From an uncultured Rickettsiales bacterium (GTDB lineage: Bacteria > Pseudomonadota > Alphaproteobacteria > Rickettsiales > Deianiraeaceae): a stretch of 10,283 nt of DNA. Each line of letters begins with the position of its first letter. Position 1 is the stretch's first letter. Below are positions 1-5,844 of the stretch, one piece after another. The notes under the pieces are model-generated. The model was given only the letters and a program-made list of their open reading frames with translations, made no database searches and was not told where the DNA came from. Where the stretch lies: contig CALCWF010000084.1 in the NCBI GenBank assembly GCA_937906355.1, forward strand, positions 1 to 10,283, in the 5' to 3' direction. The position numbers and the translations under genes are program-made.

Positions 1-45
1 CTTTAATCTCTGTTTCATTTTGAGTCTGTTCCGATCCAACAGAGA

Positions 46-156
46 CTAAAGCATTAATATCTGTTGATATTGAAATGCTATCATCTGTTTCCTCTTTTCC
101 TGTGTTTTTCTGTACTCATATCTGTTTTCTGTCTTTGCTTCCATCTCTTTCATCAT
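46..156 (-). CDS. Short minus-strand ORF with strong SD; probably the broken 5' end of a larger gene
   Basis: I do not recognise this protein. The ORF begins with tandem ATG codons (156-154 and 153-151) behind AAGGAGG (166-160), the only strong Shine-Dalgarno sequence in the window. It gives 36 residues starting MMKEMEAKTENRYEYRK and stops at 48-46. The -1 frame stays open from about position 118 to the window edge and encodes a polar, Ser/Thr/Asp/Glu-rich stretch (containing ETDDSISIST) that looks more protein-like than the in-frame tail and has no start codon of its own. One extra A in the A5 tract of the codons AGA AAA ACA (about 111-107) would join the two frames. My inference is a frameshifted or slippage-dependent gene running off the left edge. 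It could also be a short unrelated ORF. It diverges from the MFS gene at 261. Confidence 0.35.
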   Translation of the reverse strand: MMKEMEAKTENRYEYRKTQEKRKQMIAFQYQQILML

Positions 157-220
157 GAGCCTCCTTTAGTTTTTTCTTGAAATATATAGTTTCTCTCATT
201 CTTTGGGAAGATGATAGTTG

Positions 221-238
221 AAAAAACTTGCAAATTAC
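221..238 (+). repeat. 18-bp direct repeat, copy 1 (upstream of MFS gene), possible promoter element
   Basis: An 18-base string, six A followed by CTTGCAAATTAC, lies 22 bp before the MFS start codon. An identical copy at 8525-8542 lies upstream of tRNA-Val on the same strand. The core CTTGCAA resembles a -35 hexamer (TTGCAA against TTGACA), and both copies sit where a promoter is expected. No convincing -10 box stands at a matching distance in both places, so the promoter role is inferred. Confidence 0.45.
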
Positions 239-260
239 TTTCTTTTGAAGATCATTTAGT

Positions 261-1559
261 ATGAAAAATAGGCTCTTGGTTAAGATCACTTTGATGGCTT
301 TTACAAGCCTTTCGACGATGTGTACTGGTGTCGTTTCACCTGCGTTACCTGTCATTCAAAAGAGCCTTGAAGATGCGGGTGCGACTGATATTGGCTTGAT
401 TGTCAAGATGATGGTTGTTGTGCCGAATTTGTTTATTGCTATATTTTCACCAATATTTGGCTATCTTGCACCTAAGATCGGTAAGTTGAGATTGTTGTTT
501 TGTGCTATTTTATTATACGCTTTTGCAGGAACTTCCGGATACTATTTGCCTAGTATATATCACATAATATTGATGCGTGCTGTGTTAGGTGTGTCTATTG
601 CGGCGATATTGACGGTTATTACGACTTTGATTGCGGACTATTTTGACGGTCCCGAGAGAAGCAGCTTGATAGGAATGCAGACGATGTTTATGTCCGTTGG
701 TAGCACTGTTTATGGTTTTGTTGCTGGCGTGCTGGCTGATGTGTCGTGGAGGAATATATTTTGGTTATATGGAATGGCGATTGTATACTTACCACTTGGT
801 ATTAAGTTTTTATTCAGTCCGGAGACGATGCAGAATGATGAAGAGAGAATTAAGACGGATAGAAAAATAGTTCAGAACAATATAGCCATTTTGCTTGTCT
901 GTTGTGTTAATCTGTTTGTTATGATCATGTTTTACATGATAAAGTTGCAGTTGCCGTATATGTTATACAACGATAGTCAGATAAATTATATCAGTATTCC
1001 TCATATAATAGGCGGAGTTCATTTGACGAGAATTTCTATAAATGCGAAACTTGTTGCCGTTTGCTTGTCGTGTGAGGTTATAGTTACGACTTTTGTTGCA
1101 TACAAGTATCGTAAATTTAAGAGCAATCGTGATTTTTCCGTTATGTGTGCCATGGGTCTTACGTTTATGGCTATTTCGTATTTGATGCTTACGCATTCGA
1201 TTGACTATTGGATGATTTTGTTTTCGATGGCGGTTTGTGGAGTTGGAATGGGTATGCTCATGCCTAATAGCACGTTGTGGGTTATATCGATTACGAAGCC
1301 GGAAAAGAGACCACTTTTTGTTGGGATATTCAATACGTCGACGTATGCTGGAAAGTTTTTGTCGCCGTTTGCCGCTATGCCGTTATTGTATTTGATACCA
1401 AATAATCCTAGAATGTTGTTTCAGGTTTGTGCTTTCATGATGCTTGTTGTTGCAGTCTTGGCAATGTGGATGAATGACAGATTCAAGAGAATAAATAGGG
1501 TTCTGTATCGCAGGGAAGAGAGAAAGAAGAGAGCATTGGTATACGATAGTGGAGATTAA
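261..1559 (+). CDS. Major facilitator superfamily (MFS) transporter, DHA1-like
   Basis: A 432-residue polytopic inner-membrane protein, the usual MFS length, with about 12 hydrophobic segments in two halves separated by a charged loop near residues 187-206. The first helix ends in a DHA1-like VVSPALPVI (24-32). The loop between TM2 and TM3 carries a degenerate motif A (67-78, GYLAPKIGKLRL) in which the usual Asp is Pro and Arg is replaced by Lys or Leu. A motif B-like LMRAVLG (104-110) and a motif C-like GFVAGVLADVSWRNIFW (152-168) follow. The C-terminus is a basic cytoplasmic tail (407-425). The start is the first ATG after an in-frame TGA at 246-248; only a weak GAAG (247-250) precedes it. 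The substrate cannot be read from sequence: the family exports drugs or moves metabolites by proton coupling. No partner gene is adjacent. Confidence 0.9.
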   Translation: MKNRLLVKITLMAFTSLSTMCTGVVSPALPVIQKSLEDAGATDIGLIVKMMVVVPNLFIAIFSPIFGYLAPKIGKLRLLFCAILLYAFAGTSGYYLPSIYHIILMRAVLGVSIAAILTVITTLIADYFDGPERSSLIGMQTMFMSVGSTVYGFVAGVLADVSWRNIFWLYGMAIVYLPLGIKFLFSPETMQNDEERIKTDRKIVQNNIAILLVCCVNLFVMIMFYMIKLQLPYMLYNDSQINYISIPHIIGGVHLTRISINAKLVAVCLSCEVIVTTFVAYKYRKFKSNRDFSVMCAMGLTFMAISYLMLTHSIDYWMILFSMAVCGVGMGMLMPNSTLWVISITKPEKRPLFVGIFNTSTYAGKFLSPFAAMPLLYLIPNNPRMLFQVCAFMMLVVAVLAMWMNDRFKRINRVLYRREERKKRALVYDSGD

Positions 1560-1848
1560 TTTTGTTGTCTTTATTCTATTATCTTATTTCCGTAGATTTG
1601 TCTATTCGATGACGATGAGCTAATGCTTGATTTGCTTATTTTATCTTTAATGAATGATTAAAGAGACAAGCTTGTCTATTTCTTGCCACCGTTTTAATTT
1701 AAGTTTTACTGTTTATTTCGAAGAAGTCGAAGATGACATGATTTTCGAGTAAGATCGGATTGTTGCTCTTGAATAACGACGATGGTTGACTAATTTAATT
1801 AGTCTTGACAATCATTTTTAGACTAGCTAATTTATATTAGCACTACAG
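1560..1848. other. Noncoding gap between MFS and antiporter genes
   Basis: I see no convincing coding region on either strand in these 289 bases. The stretch contains a perfect 14-bp palindrome AGACAAGCTTGTCT (1664-1677) followed by a short T-rich stretch, which could be a weak terminator for the MFS gene, and the promoter/operator-like cluster at 1788-1841 described separately. It is not long enough or protein-like enough to hold the missing N-terminal part of the downstream antiporter gene, whose frame is closed by TAA at 1828-1830. Confidence 0.5.
1788..1841 (+). promoter_or_regulatory. TTGACA promoter box between two similar palindromes (candidate operators)
   Basis: A perfect -35 consensus TTGACA (1805-1810) lies 38 bp before the start codon at 1849. 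It is flanked by two related palindromes: GACTAA-TTTAA-TTAGTC (1788-1804) and GCTAAT-TTAT-ATTAGC (1826-1841). Both share the core CTAATTTA(TA)TTAG, with centres about 37 bp apart. The second overlaps the place where a -10 box would lie (candidates TAATTT at 1828-1833 or TATATT at 1833-1838). The arrangement looks like a dimeric regulator's twin sites around a promoter. Alternatively, the first palindrome plus the following ATTTTT is a terminator. If the promoter is real, the mRNA leader would be only a few bases long. Confidence 0.45.
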
Positions 1849-3156
1849 ATGATTGCTTGGTTTCTTAGAAAGATAAGTTTTGAGTATACGATATTTAGTT
1901 TGCCGATTGCGGACAATATTTCTCTCACGCTGAAAACATCGTTGATTTCTAATTGCTTCGTATGCCTTATTTTGCTTCTATACGTTATAACGACGATATA
2001 TAGCTTTGGTTATTTGACTTTCGAGAGAGAAAAAAGAAAGATTAAGTTTCATATACTCATTATTTTTTCCGTTGCTATAACAATTTGTCTTGCTCTTTCT
2101 GCTAATCTTTTTACAGCTTTTGTTTTTTACGATCTATTATCCGTGTTTACGTATCTTCTTGTGAGATTTCACGGGGACGAGAATAGCGAGGAGCATGCTT
2201 TGACGTATGCTATGTATTTACTAATACCATCGATGATATTTTTGTTGCCAGCGATACTTTGCGTTTTTGGCGTCACGGAGAATGTTGATTTTACTGCCGG
2301 CGGAGTTTTTTCTGACACGTATTTATCGAAATTGTACGTAAATATTTTGTTTGCGTTATTTATGTACGGTATTTCAAAAACAGCTCTTTACCCGCTTCAT
2401 AAGTGGCTTATACACGCGATGGTAGCACCGGCTCCCGTTAGTGCTTTATTGCACGCGGTATTGGTTGTTAAGGGAGGACTTTTTTTGCTATATAGAGTTA
2501 TAAATGATATATTTGGTTTGGAGTTTTTACGTGAGAATATATATACGTTATATGGTTTATATTGGCCAATTTATATTGCTGGATGTAGTATAATTTTACC
2601 GGCAATGTCGGCAATTACAAGTTCGAACATAAAGCAACGTCTTGCTTATTCGACGATAAGTCAGATTGGATACATTTCGCTGTGTTTGTTTTGTTTTACG
2701 GAAAAATCCGTCTTTGGAGCGCAGATACAGTTTTTATCGCATTCTTTTGCAAAGATATCACTTTTTTATTATGCTGGTTATTTACTTGCCAGATATCACG
2801 TTTCAAATATTGGTGAGTTGAAGTACGACAGGAATCATTTTTCATTTTTGTTATCGATGTTATGGCTGGTTCCCGTTGCTAATCTGATGTCGATGCCACT
2901 TACGATAGGTTTTTTAAGTAAACATGCGATGATCGCAGGTTCGATTAATAATGTGCAGGATATTATTGTGTTATGTATTTTTGCAATTGGAACATTGCTG
3001 TGTGTTGTTTATTTATATCCAATTGCTTATCATTTGATGTTATTTAACAAAAATGAGTATCGTTTTACGCAACAGTTTTGGTCTACTTTTTTTGTTTATT
3101 TCGCGACACTGATGATCGCTATTGCAATAGTAGGTGGATTTTTGCTACTACACTGA
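1849..3156 (+). CDS. Orphan proton-conducting antiporter-like membrane subunit (MrpD/NuoM family)
   Basis: A 435-residue membrane protein of the complex I/Mrp antiporter-subunit family (proton_antipo_M), with about 12 helices. Family landmarks in order: FYDLLSVFTYLLV (93-105), where the TM5 Glu is Asp95; SKTALYPLHKWL (176-187) with TM7 Lys177; the signature APAPVSALLHAVLVVKGG (193-210) with Lys208; IKQRLAYSTISQIGY (261-275); and GFLSKHA (354-360) with Lys358. These buried charges carry the proton path in relatives. MrpD and NuoM are usually about 490-510 residues, and this protein lacks roughly the first two helices. An in-frame TAA at 1828-1830 shows the short start is genuine in this sequence. 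No other nuo or mrp gene is visible. The likely role is ion/proton translocation in the inner membrane, perhaps with subunits encoded elsewhere. No Shine-Dalgarno sequence precedes it. Confidence 0.85.
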   Translation: MIAWFLRKISFEYTIFSLPIADNISLTLKTSLISNCFVCLILLLYVITTIYSFGYLTFEREKRKIKFHILIIFSVAITICLALSANLFTAFVFYDLLSVFTYLLVRFHGDENSEEHALTYAMYLLIPSMIFLLPAILCVFGVTENVDFTAGGVFSDTYLSKLYVNILFALFMYGISKTALYPLHKWLIHAMVAPAPVSALLHAVLVVKGGLFLLYRVINDIFGLEFLRENIYTLYGLYWPIYIAGCSIILPAMSAITSSNIKQRLAYSTISQIGYISLCLFCFTEKSVFGAQIQFLSHSFAKISLFYYAGYLLARYHVSNIGELKYDRNHFSFLLSMLWLVPVANLMSMPLTIGFLSKHAMIAGSINNVQDIIVLCIFAIGTLLCVVYLYPIAYHLMLFNKNEYRFTQQFWSTFFVYFATLMIAIAIVGGFLLLH

Positions 3157-3194
3157 ATGATGATATAAGAAGTTATTCAATATTTATTAAATCA

Positions 3195-3212
3195 ATATTA
3201 CAAATATTACAA
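3195..3212 (+). repeat. Tandem 9-bp repeat (ATATTACAA x2)
   Basis: Two back-to-back copies of ATATTACAA lie in the short gap between the converging antiporter gene and the 185-residue minus-strand gene. No function is evident. It may be chance in AT-rich DNA. Confidence 0.4.
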
Positions 3213-3213
3213 A

Positions 3214-3771
3214 TTATGTGTCTAGCTTTTTTGTGCTATCGTTGTAAATTTCGTAGACATCGGTTTGTTGATTTTGTGTGATGTTTTTTATATGTTTTTG
3301 ATTGTTTAGATAGTTTTTGCATTTCCTGGCGTCTTCTTTAATTTTGTCTTCGCCGAAGTCTTTTACCATTTGTACCATCATTTCAACGTCTTCGTCCGTT
3401 AGAACTTCGCTGTCGTTTTCTTCTGTATTTATTAGTTTTACCTCGAAGCTATCGGACAGAACGCGTATTTTTTGCATTATTGCCGTTGTTTTGACTATTG
3501 CGTCTATTATTGCTATTTTTTTACCAAAAACGAGTGAGAATAGAGACATTATTTTGTCGACTCTTTCGTGCATTATTTCGAATTCTTCGAAGTTTTCGGA
3601 TTGCAATATATTTTGGAAATCCGTTTCTTTTATTATATTTTGGCATATATCTATTATTTTTTTGCATAGATAAAACATTTTTTGAATTGTTTCCTCTATA
3701 TTTGAGTTTAACTCTATTTTTGGAGTTTTCTCCGCGTTGTTTTCTGTGCGATGAATTATTTTTAGTGGCAT
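3214..3771 (-). CDS. Hypothetical helical protein, 185 aa
   Basis: I do not recognise a family. The protein is hydrophilic and predicted largely helical, with no signal peptide or membrane segment. A polar N-terminus (1-25) is followed by a helical core, including RVDKIMSLFSLVFGKKI and an amphipathic run through DAIVKTTAIMQKIRVL, then an acidic stretch (TEENDSEVLTDEDVE) and a helix with MVKDFGEDKIKEDARKC, and an Asn/Gln-rich C-terminus. The coding strand is A-rich like the capsid gene's, and the opposite-strand ORFs are low-complexity Ser/Phe/Ile shadows, so this strand is preferred. Start ATG 3771-3769 has no Shine-Dalgarno sequence. It is the last gene of the minus-strand block containing the capsid gene, so a phage- or GTA-related role (for example small terminase or scaffold) can be tested, but the sequence alone does not show one. 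Confidence 0.65.
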   Translation of the reverse strand: MPLKIIHRTENNAEKTPKIELNSNIEETIQKMFYLCKKIIDICQNIIKETDFQNILQSENFEEFEIMHERVDKIMSLFSLVFGKKIAIIDAIVKTTAIMQKIRVLSDSFEVKLINTEENDSEVLTDEDVEMMVQMVKDFGEDKIKEDARKCKNYLNNQKHIKNITQNQQTDVYEIYNDSTKKLDT

Positions 3772-3839
3772 AGTTTGTTTATTAAAAATTGTATAAATTA
3801 ACTGATGATTAAAATATTTAACTTTTAGTTAATTTCTAC

Positions 3840-3879
3840 TTGACTTAAAAGATTTTCTCTCCTATCCTAGGATAGGAGA
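3840..3879 (+). promoter_or_regulatory. Candidate promoter overlapped by a 22-bp perfect palindrome
   Basis: TTGACT (3840-3845) and TATCCT (3863-3868) are separated by exactly 17 bases, a plausible sigma-70 type promoter (5/6 and 4/6 matches to consensus). The -10 lies inside a perfect palindrome with 11-base arms TCTCCTATCCT / AGGATAGGAGA (3858-3879). This is typical operator placement, although the same palindrome could form an RNA hairpin. No protein-coding ORF follows on the plus strand; the transcript would run into the two hairpins at 3880-3953. Confidence 0.4.
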
Positions 3880-3960
3880 TAGAACTAATGTTCTAACTTC
3901 TATCATATAAAACATTAAAACTCGGAACCGTTTGTAGTAATACAAACGGTTTCTTTTATA
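3869..3960 (+). ncRNA. Candidate small RNA ending at a strong hairpin
   Basis: This is inferred from layout only: a promoter-like element at 3840-3868, then TAGAAC-TAAT-GTTCTA (3880-3895, 6-bp stem), then a GC-containing hairpin with U-rich tail at 3924-3960, giving a possible transcript of about 85 nt with no coding capacity. I do not recognise it as any named RNA family. The alternative is that the elements are an operator for the divergent 185-residue gene and a terminator for the minus-strand genes to the right. Confidence 0.3.
3924..3960. terminator. Strong hairpin, likely bidirectional rho-independent terminator
   Basis: A perfect 11-bp stem AACCGTTTGTA (3926-3936) / TACAAACGGTT (3941-3951) with a GTAA loop is extended by two more pairs to 3924-3953. 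On the plus strand it is followed by TTCTTTTATATT. On the minus strand it is followed by a short GAGTTTTAATG. It would end a plus-strand small RNA or the minus-strand transcript from the 65-residue and capsid genes, or both. Confidence 0.6.
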
Positions 3961-4113
3961 TTGAAATCTATTTTATAAAATTCAACTAGCATTGCTTTGA
4001 TGTTTATCGGAGCTTCAAAGATTGTCTTTATTTAGAATAATCTTTATTCTCTATATCTTTTCATTAATAGAATAGTTGAGCTAACAAAATAATCGCTTGA
4101 TCAGTTATTGAAC

Positions 4114-4311
4114 TTAGTGGCAACGTTTTCTATATACATTTGCGATAATTGTTGATAGTTCTTCTAGAAGGTTTACAACCATTTTTAGAACAAAGTTAAT
4201 TCCTATTATTATTGATTTAATTAACATTAGCACACCGATAAACAGGAGGTTAAGTGCGTTTAATATGATATTTTTGACGAATTTTAGATTTTTTTTTATA
4301 TCTATTTTCAT
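4114..4311 (-). CDS. Small hydrophobic protein, 65 aa, one or two membrane helices
   Basis: The family is not recognised. The ORF has a basic N-terminus (MKIDIKKNLKFVKN), a hydrophobic segment around residues 15-32 (IILNALNLLFIGVLMLIK), a second hydrophobic stretch through about residue 48 with a Lys break (IIIGINFVLKMVVNLL), then LEELSTIIANVY and a basic end RKRCH. It fits a small membrane protein inserted by hydrophobicity. A phage holin or toxin-like peptide is possible but not shown. It lies 203 bp downstream of the capsid gene on the same strand, beyond two hairpins. No Shine-Dalgarno sequence precedes ATG 4311. Short AT-rich ORFs can arise by chance, so confidence is limited. Confidence 0.4.
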   Translation of the reverse strand: MKIDIKKNLKFVKNIILNALNLLFIGVLMLIKSIIIGINFVLKMVVNLLEELSTIIANVYRKRCH

Positions 4312-4394
4312 AGGGAGAAAATTAAAACATTAAAACAATTAAGACGAGAAAATTGAATAAGATATTAGAAACCAATAACAAGACTCTGCGATAT

Positions 4395-4415
4395 ACTATA
4401 TAGACGATATATAGT
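4395..4415 (-). repeat. Perfect hairpin ACTATATA-GACGA-TATATAGT
   Basis: An 8-bp perfect inverted repeat with a 5-base loop lies immediately beyond the larger hairpin (4421-4494) in the 3' region of the capsid gene. It has no U-tract, so it does not look like a classic terminator. It may be part of a structured 3' untranslated region. Confidence 0.5.
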
Positions 4416-4420
4416 CTTTG

Positions 4421-4494
4421 CAACGAGTAGAGTTGTAGCTCTTGATGCAGTTTGTTTATGCATCGATGACCTCACAACTCTACGTCGAAGGTTG
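4421..4494 (-). other. Large nested stem-loop just downstream of capsid gene
   Basis: The outer stem is a perfect 10-bp GTAGAGTTGT (4427-4436) / ACAACTCTAC (4474-4483), extendable through CGA/TCG with a bulged G and by CAAC/GTTG at the edges. Inside it a second stem, GATGCA (4444-4449) / TGCATC (4459-4464), has a 9-base loop. It begins about 20 bases after the capsid stop codon on the minus strand. It lacks tRNA landmarks and a U-tract. Possible roles are a 3' UTR RNA structure, a transcript stabiliser, a recombination or packaging site, or a structured RNA. Confidence 0.5.
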
Positions 4495-4514
4495 TCTTGG
4501 TTGTATCTTGGTTA

Positions 4515-5672
4515 TTATTTCGAACTCGAAATTTTTAATACTTTAATAGCTCTTGTGTCTATTACGTCGCCACCGACTCTTTTTGTCGCGAAGAAGACGA
4601 CGAAAGGCTTTGAGCTGTATGGATCTCTTTGGATCTTTATGTCAGATCTATCGACTATTTGATAGCCTTTTCTCAGATTGCCGTATATTACAGCATCTGT
4701 GCCAGATTGCATTTCGCTTGTTGCGAATATAGGAGTTCCAAATATGCAATCGTCACGACCTAATAGAACGCCAGGAGTCCATATGTACTTTCCGCTACCG
4801 TCTTTTATAGAACGAATTGCAGACAGTGTTGCCTTTGACGTTATGAATGCGGTTTGACCTGCTTTTTCATATCTACCATTCAAGCTTGCTTGAAGTTTTA
4901 GCAGATTTTCAAAAGTTACTGAGCTTCCACCGGAGATTCTTTCGATGCAATCACTCGTTGTTCCTTCTTTGTAGGACAAAATTCCAACAGGTTTGTCGAC
5001 TCCGTCGCCATGTAGGAACGCGTTATCTTCTTTTGCTAAGAGAATATCGCTTAACAATTCAGCAATCCAACTCTCGTGGTCTACAGCGTCGTCGTCGATC
5101 ATCTTTTGAGTGATCTTTGGTTGAGCCGTGAGTTCGTTGATGTTTATTGTTTTACGTGTGAAGGCGTCAGTTTCCTTTGCAACTGTTCTTTCGTCGCCCC
5201 ATGTAGCTTCTATATCCGTCGTATAGGCAGCAACATCCATACTACCATGTGAAACGTTCACTATTCTTGCTAAACGGCGAAGAGGTGAATTTTCAAACAT
5301 GTTTGTCGTTATTATAGCATTCATGTTTGGCGTGATTGCGAAACCGGTTGAATCAAAGCCCATCATTTTGCCGGCTTGCGTATCGTCGTTGTCATTTAAT
5401 AGATTTATTAAGTCTACGTCGATACCTTTTCGTAAGTATTTCAAGAAAGCACTTTTATATTGCTTTTGAAACTTATCGTTTTTTTCGTCGATACGAGTAT
5501 TGTTATTTGACATCATAGGACGTCTGCGAATTTTTTCTTCCAAAGCGTCTAGCTCTGAGTTCATCTTTTCGCATTTACCTTTTGACATTGCATCTTGTGC
5601 GTTTTCGTCGTGCAGTGCATGCAATGTTTCTCCATAATCTTGTATGGCTTTTTTTAGTTCATCTACGTTCAT
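4515..5672 (-). CDS. HK97-fold major capsid protein, alphaproteobacterial GTA type
   Basis: A complete 385-residue phage major capsid protein. Residues 1-51 form a charged helix like the delta/scaffold domain. Residues about 105-385 are the HK97 fold: FDSTGFAITPNMNAIITT (N-arm start), DDAVDHESWIAE (195-206), AFLHGDGVDKPVGIL (218-232), KYIWTPGVLLG (295-305), YGNLRKGYQIVDRSDIKI (330-347), RDPYSSKP (349-356) and TKRVGG (363-368), ending IKVLKIS. As I recall the family, these blocks match the Rhodobacter capsulatus GTA capsid (gp5) closely, especially DDAAVDxxxWIAE, NGDGTNKPTG, RRGYLVVDR, DPYSAKP and TTKRVGG. No terminase, portal, protease, tail or integrase gene lies nearby. An intact frame with all blocks kept argues for selection. 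The coding strand is A/C-rich like the other minus genes. Start ATG 5672 has no Shine-Dalgarno sequence. GTA genes are known to be dispersed in Rickettsiales. Confidence 0.9.
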   Translation of the reverse strand: MNVDELKKAIQDYGETLHALHDENAQDAMSKGKCEKMNSELDALEEKIRRRPMMSNNNTRIDEKNDKFQKQYKSAFLKYLRKGIDVDLINLLNDNDDTQAGKMMGFDSTGFAITPNMNAIITTNMFENSPLRRLARIVNVSHGSMDVAAYTTDIEATWGDERTVAKETDAFTRKTININELTAQPKITQKMIDDDAVDHESWIAELLSDILLAKEDNAFLHGDGVDKPVGILSYKEGTTSDCIERISGGSSVTFENLLKLQASLNGRYEKAGQTAFITSKATLSAIRSIKDGSGKYIWTPGVLLGRDDCIFGTPIFATSEMQSGTDAVIYGNLRKGYQIVDRSDIKIQRDPYSSKPFVVFFATKRVGGDVIDTRAIKVLKISSSK

Positions 5673-5844
5673 AACATTAAAAAAATAAAACTATTAATTT
5701 TCTATAAATTGTTTTTTTGGACGTGGAAGGCAAGATTGATTATTTTTAGATTTTAGTTTTTCGTTTTTTATTTTCGTTTTTCTATTTCGTGTGTTTTGCG
5801 GTAGTTAGTTGACAGTTTTATCGATTGTGATTGTCTTATCGTTT
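5673..5844. other. AT-rich intergenic gap, nothing recognised
   Basis: The 172 bases between the Abi_C-like gene and the capsid gene (both minus) are mostly T-tracts on the plus strand. I see no ORF, no strong hairpin and no clear promoter, although the upstream region of the capsid gene must lie here or further back. Confidence 0.4.

Larger units (their letters stand above)
3772..4113. other. 342-bp noncoding region rich in inverted repeats
   Basis: No convincing gene is seen here. From left to right it holds an inverted repeat AAATTAACT (3795-3803) / AGTTAATTT (3827-3835), a promoter-like box with a 22-bp palindrome (3840-3879), a small hairpin (3880-3895), a strong hairpin (3924-3953) and an AT-rich stretch. 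That last stretch includes the small hairpins AGAATAA-TCT-TTATTCT and CTTTGA...TCAAAG. The first 190 bases are divergently placed upstream of the 185-residue gene, so they may hold its promoter and operator as well as a small RNA. Confidence 0.5.

Noticed and set aside
116..355. Minus-strand ORF of 79 codons spanning the MFS start
   Set aside because: Half of it is antisense to the MFS N-terminus, and the other half overlaps the better-initiated minus ORF behind AAGGAGG in another frame.
1664..1677. 14-bp palindrome as a definite terminator of the MFS gene
   Set aside because: The stem is short and the following bases are only moderately T-rich, so I keep it as a note in the gap entry.
3078..3281. 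Plus-strand ORF of 67 codons overlapping the 3' end of the antiporter gene
   Set aside because: It is an out-of-frame continuation with no family features. The antiporter frame ends properly at 3156.
3317..3773. Plus-strand ORFs (118 and 91 codons) opposite the 185-residue gene
   Set aside because: Their products are low-complexity Ser/Ile/Phe strings, as expected from the antisense of a Lys/Glu-rich helical gene. The minus-strand frame is longer and protein-like.
4427..4483. tRNA-like or tmRNA-like fold at the large hairpin
   Set aside because: There is no T-loop TTCGA, no D-arm GG and no CCA end. It is a simple nested hairpin.
4847..5518. Plus-strand ORFs within the capsid gene
   Set aside because: They are Arg/Leu/Ser-rich shadows of the well-supported capsid frame.
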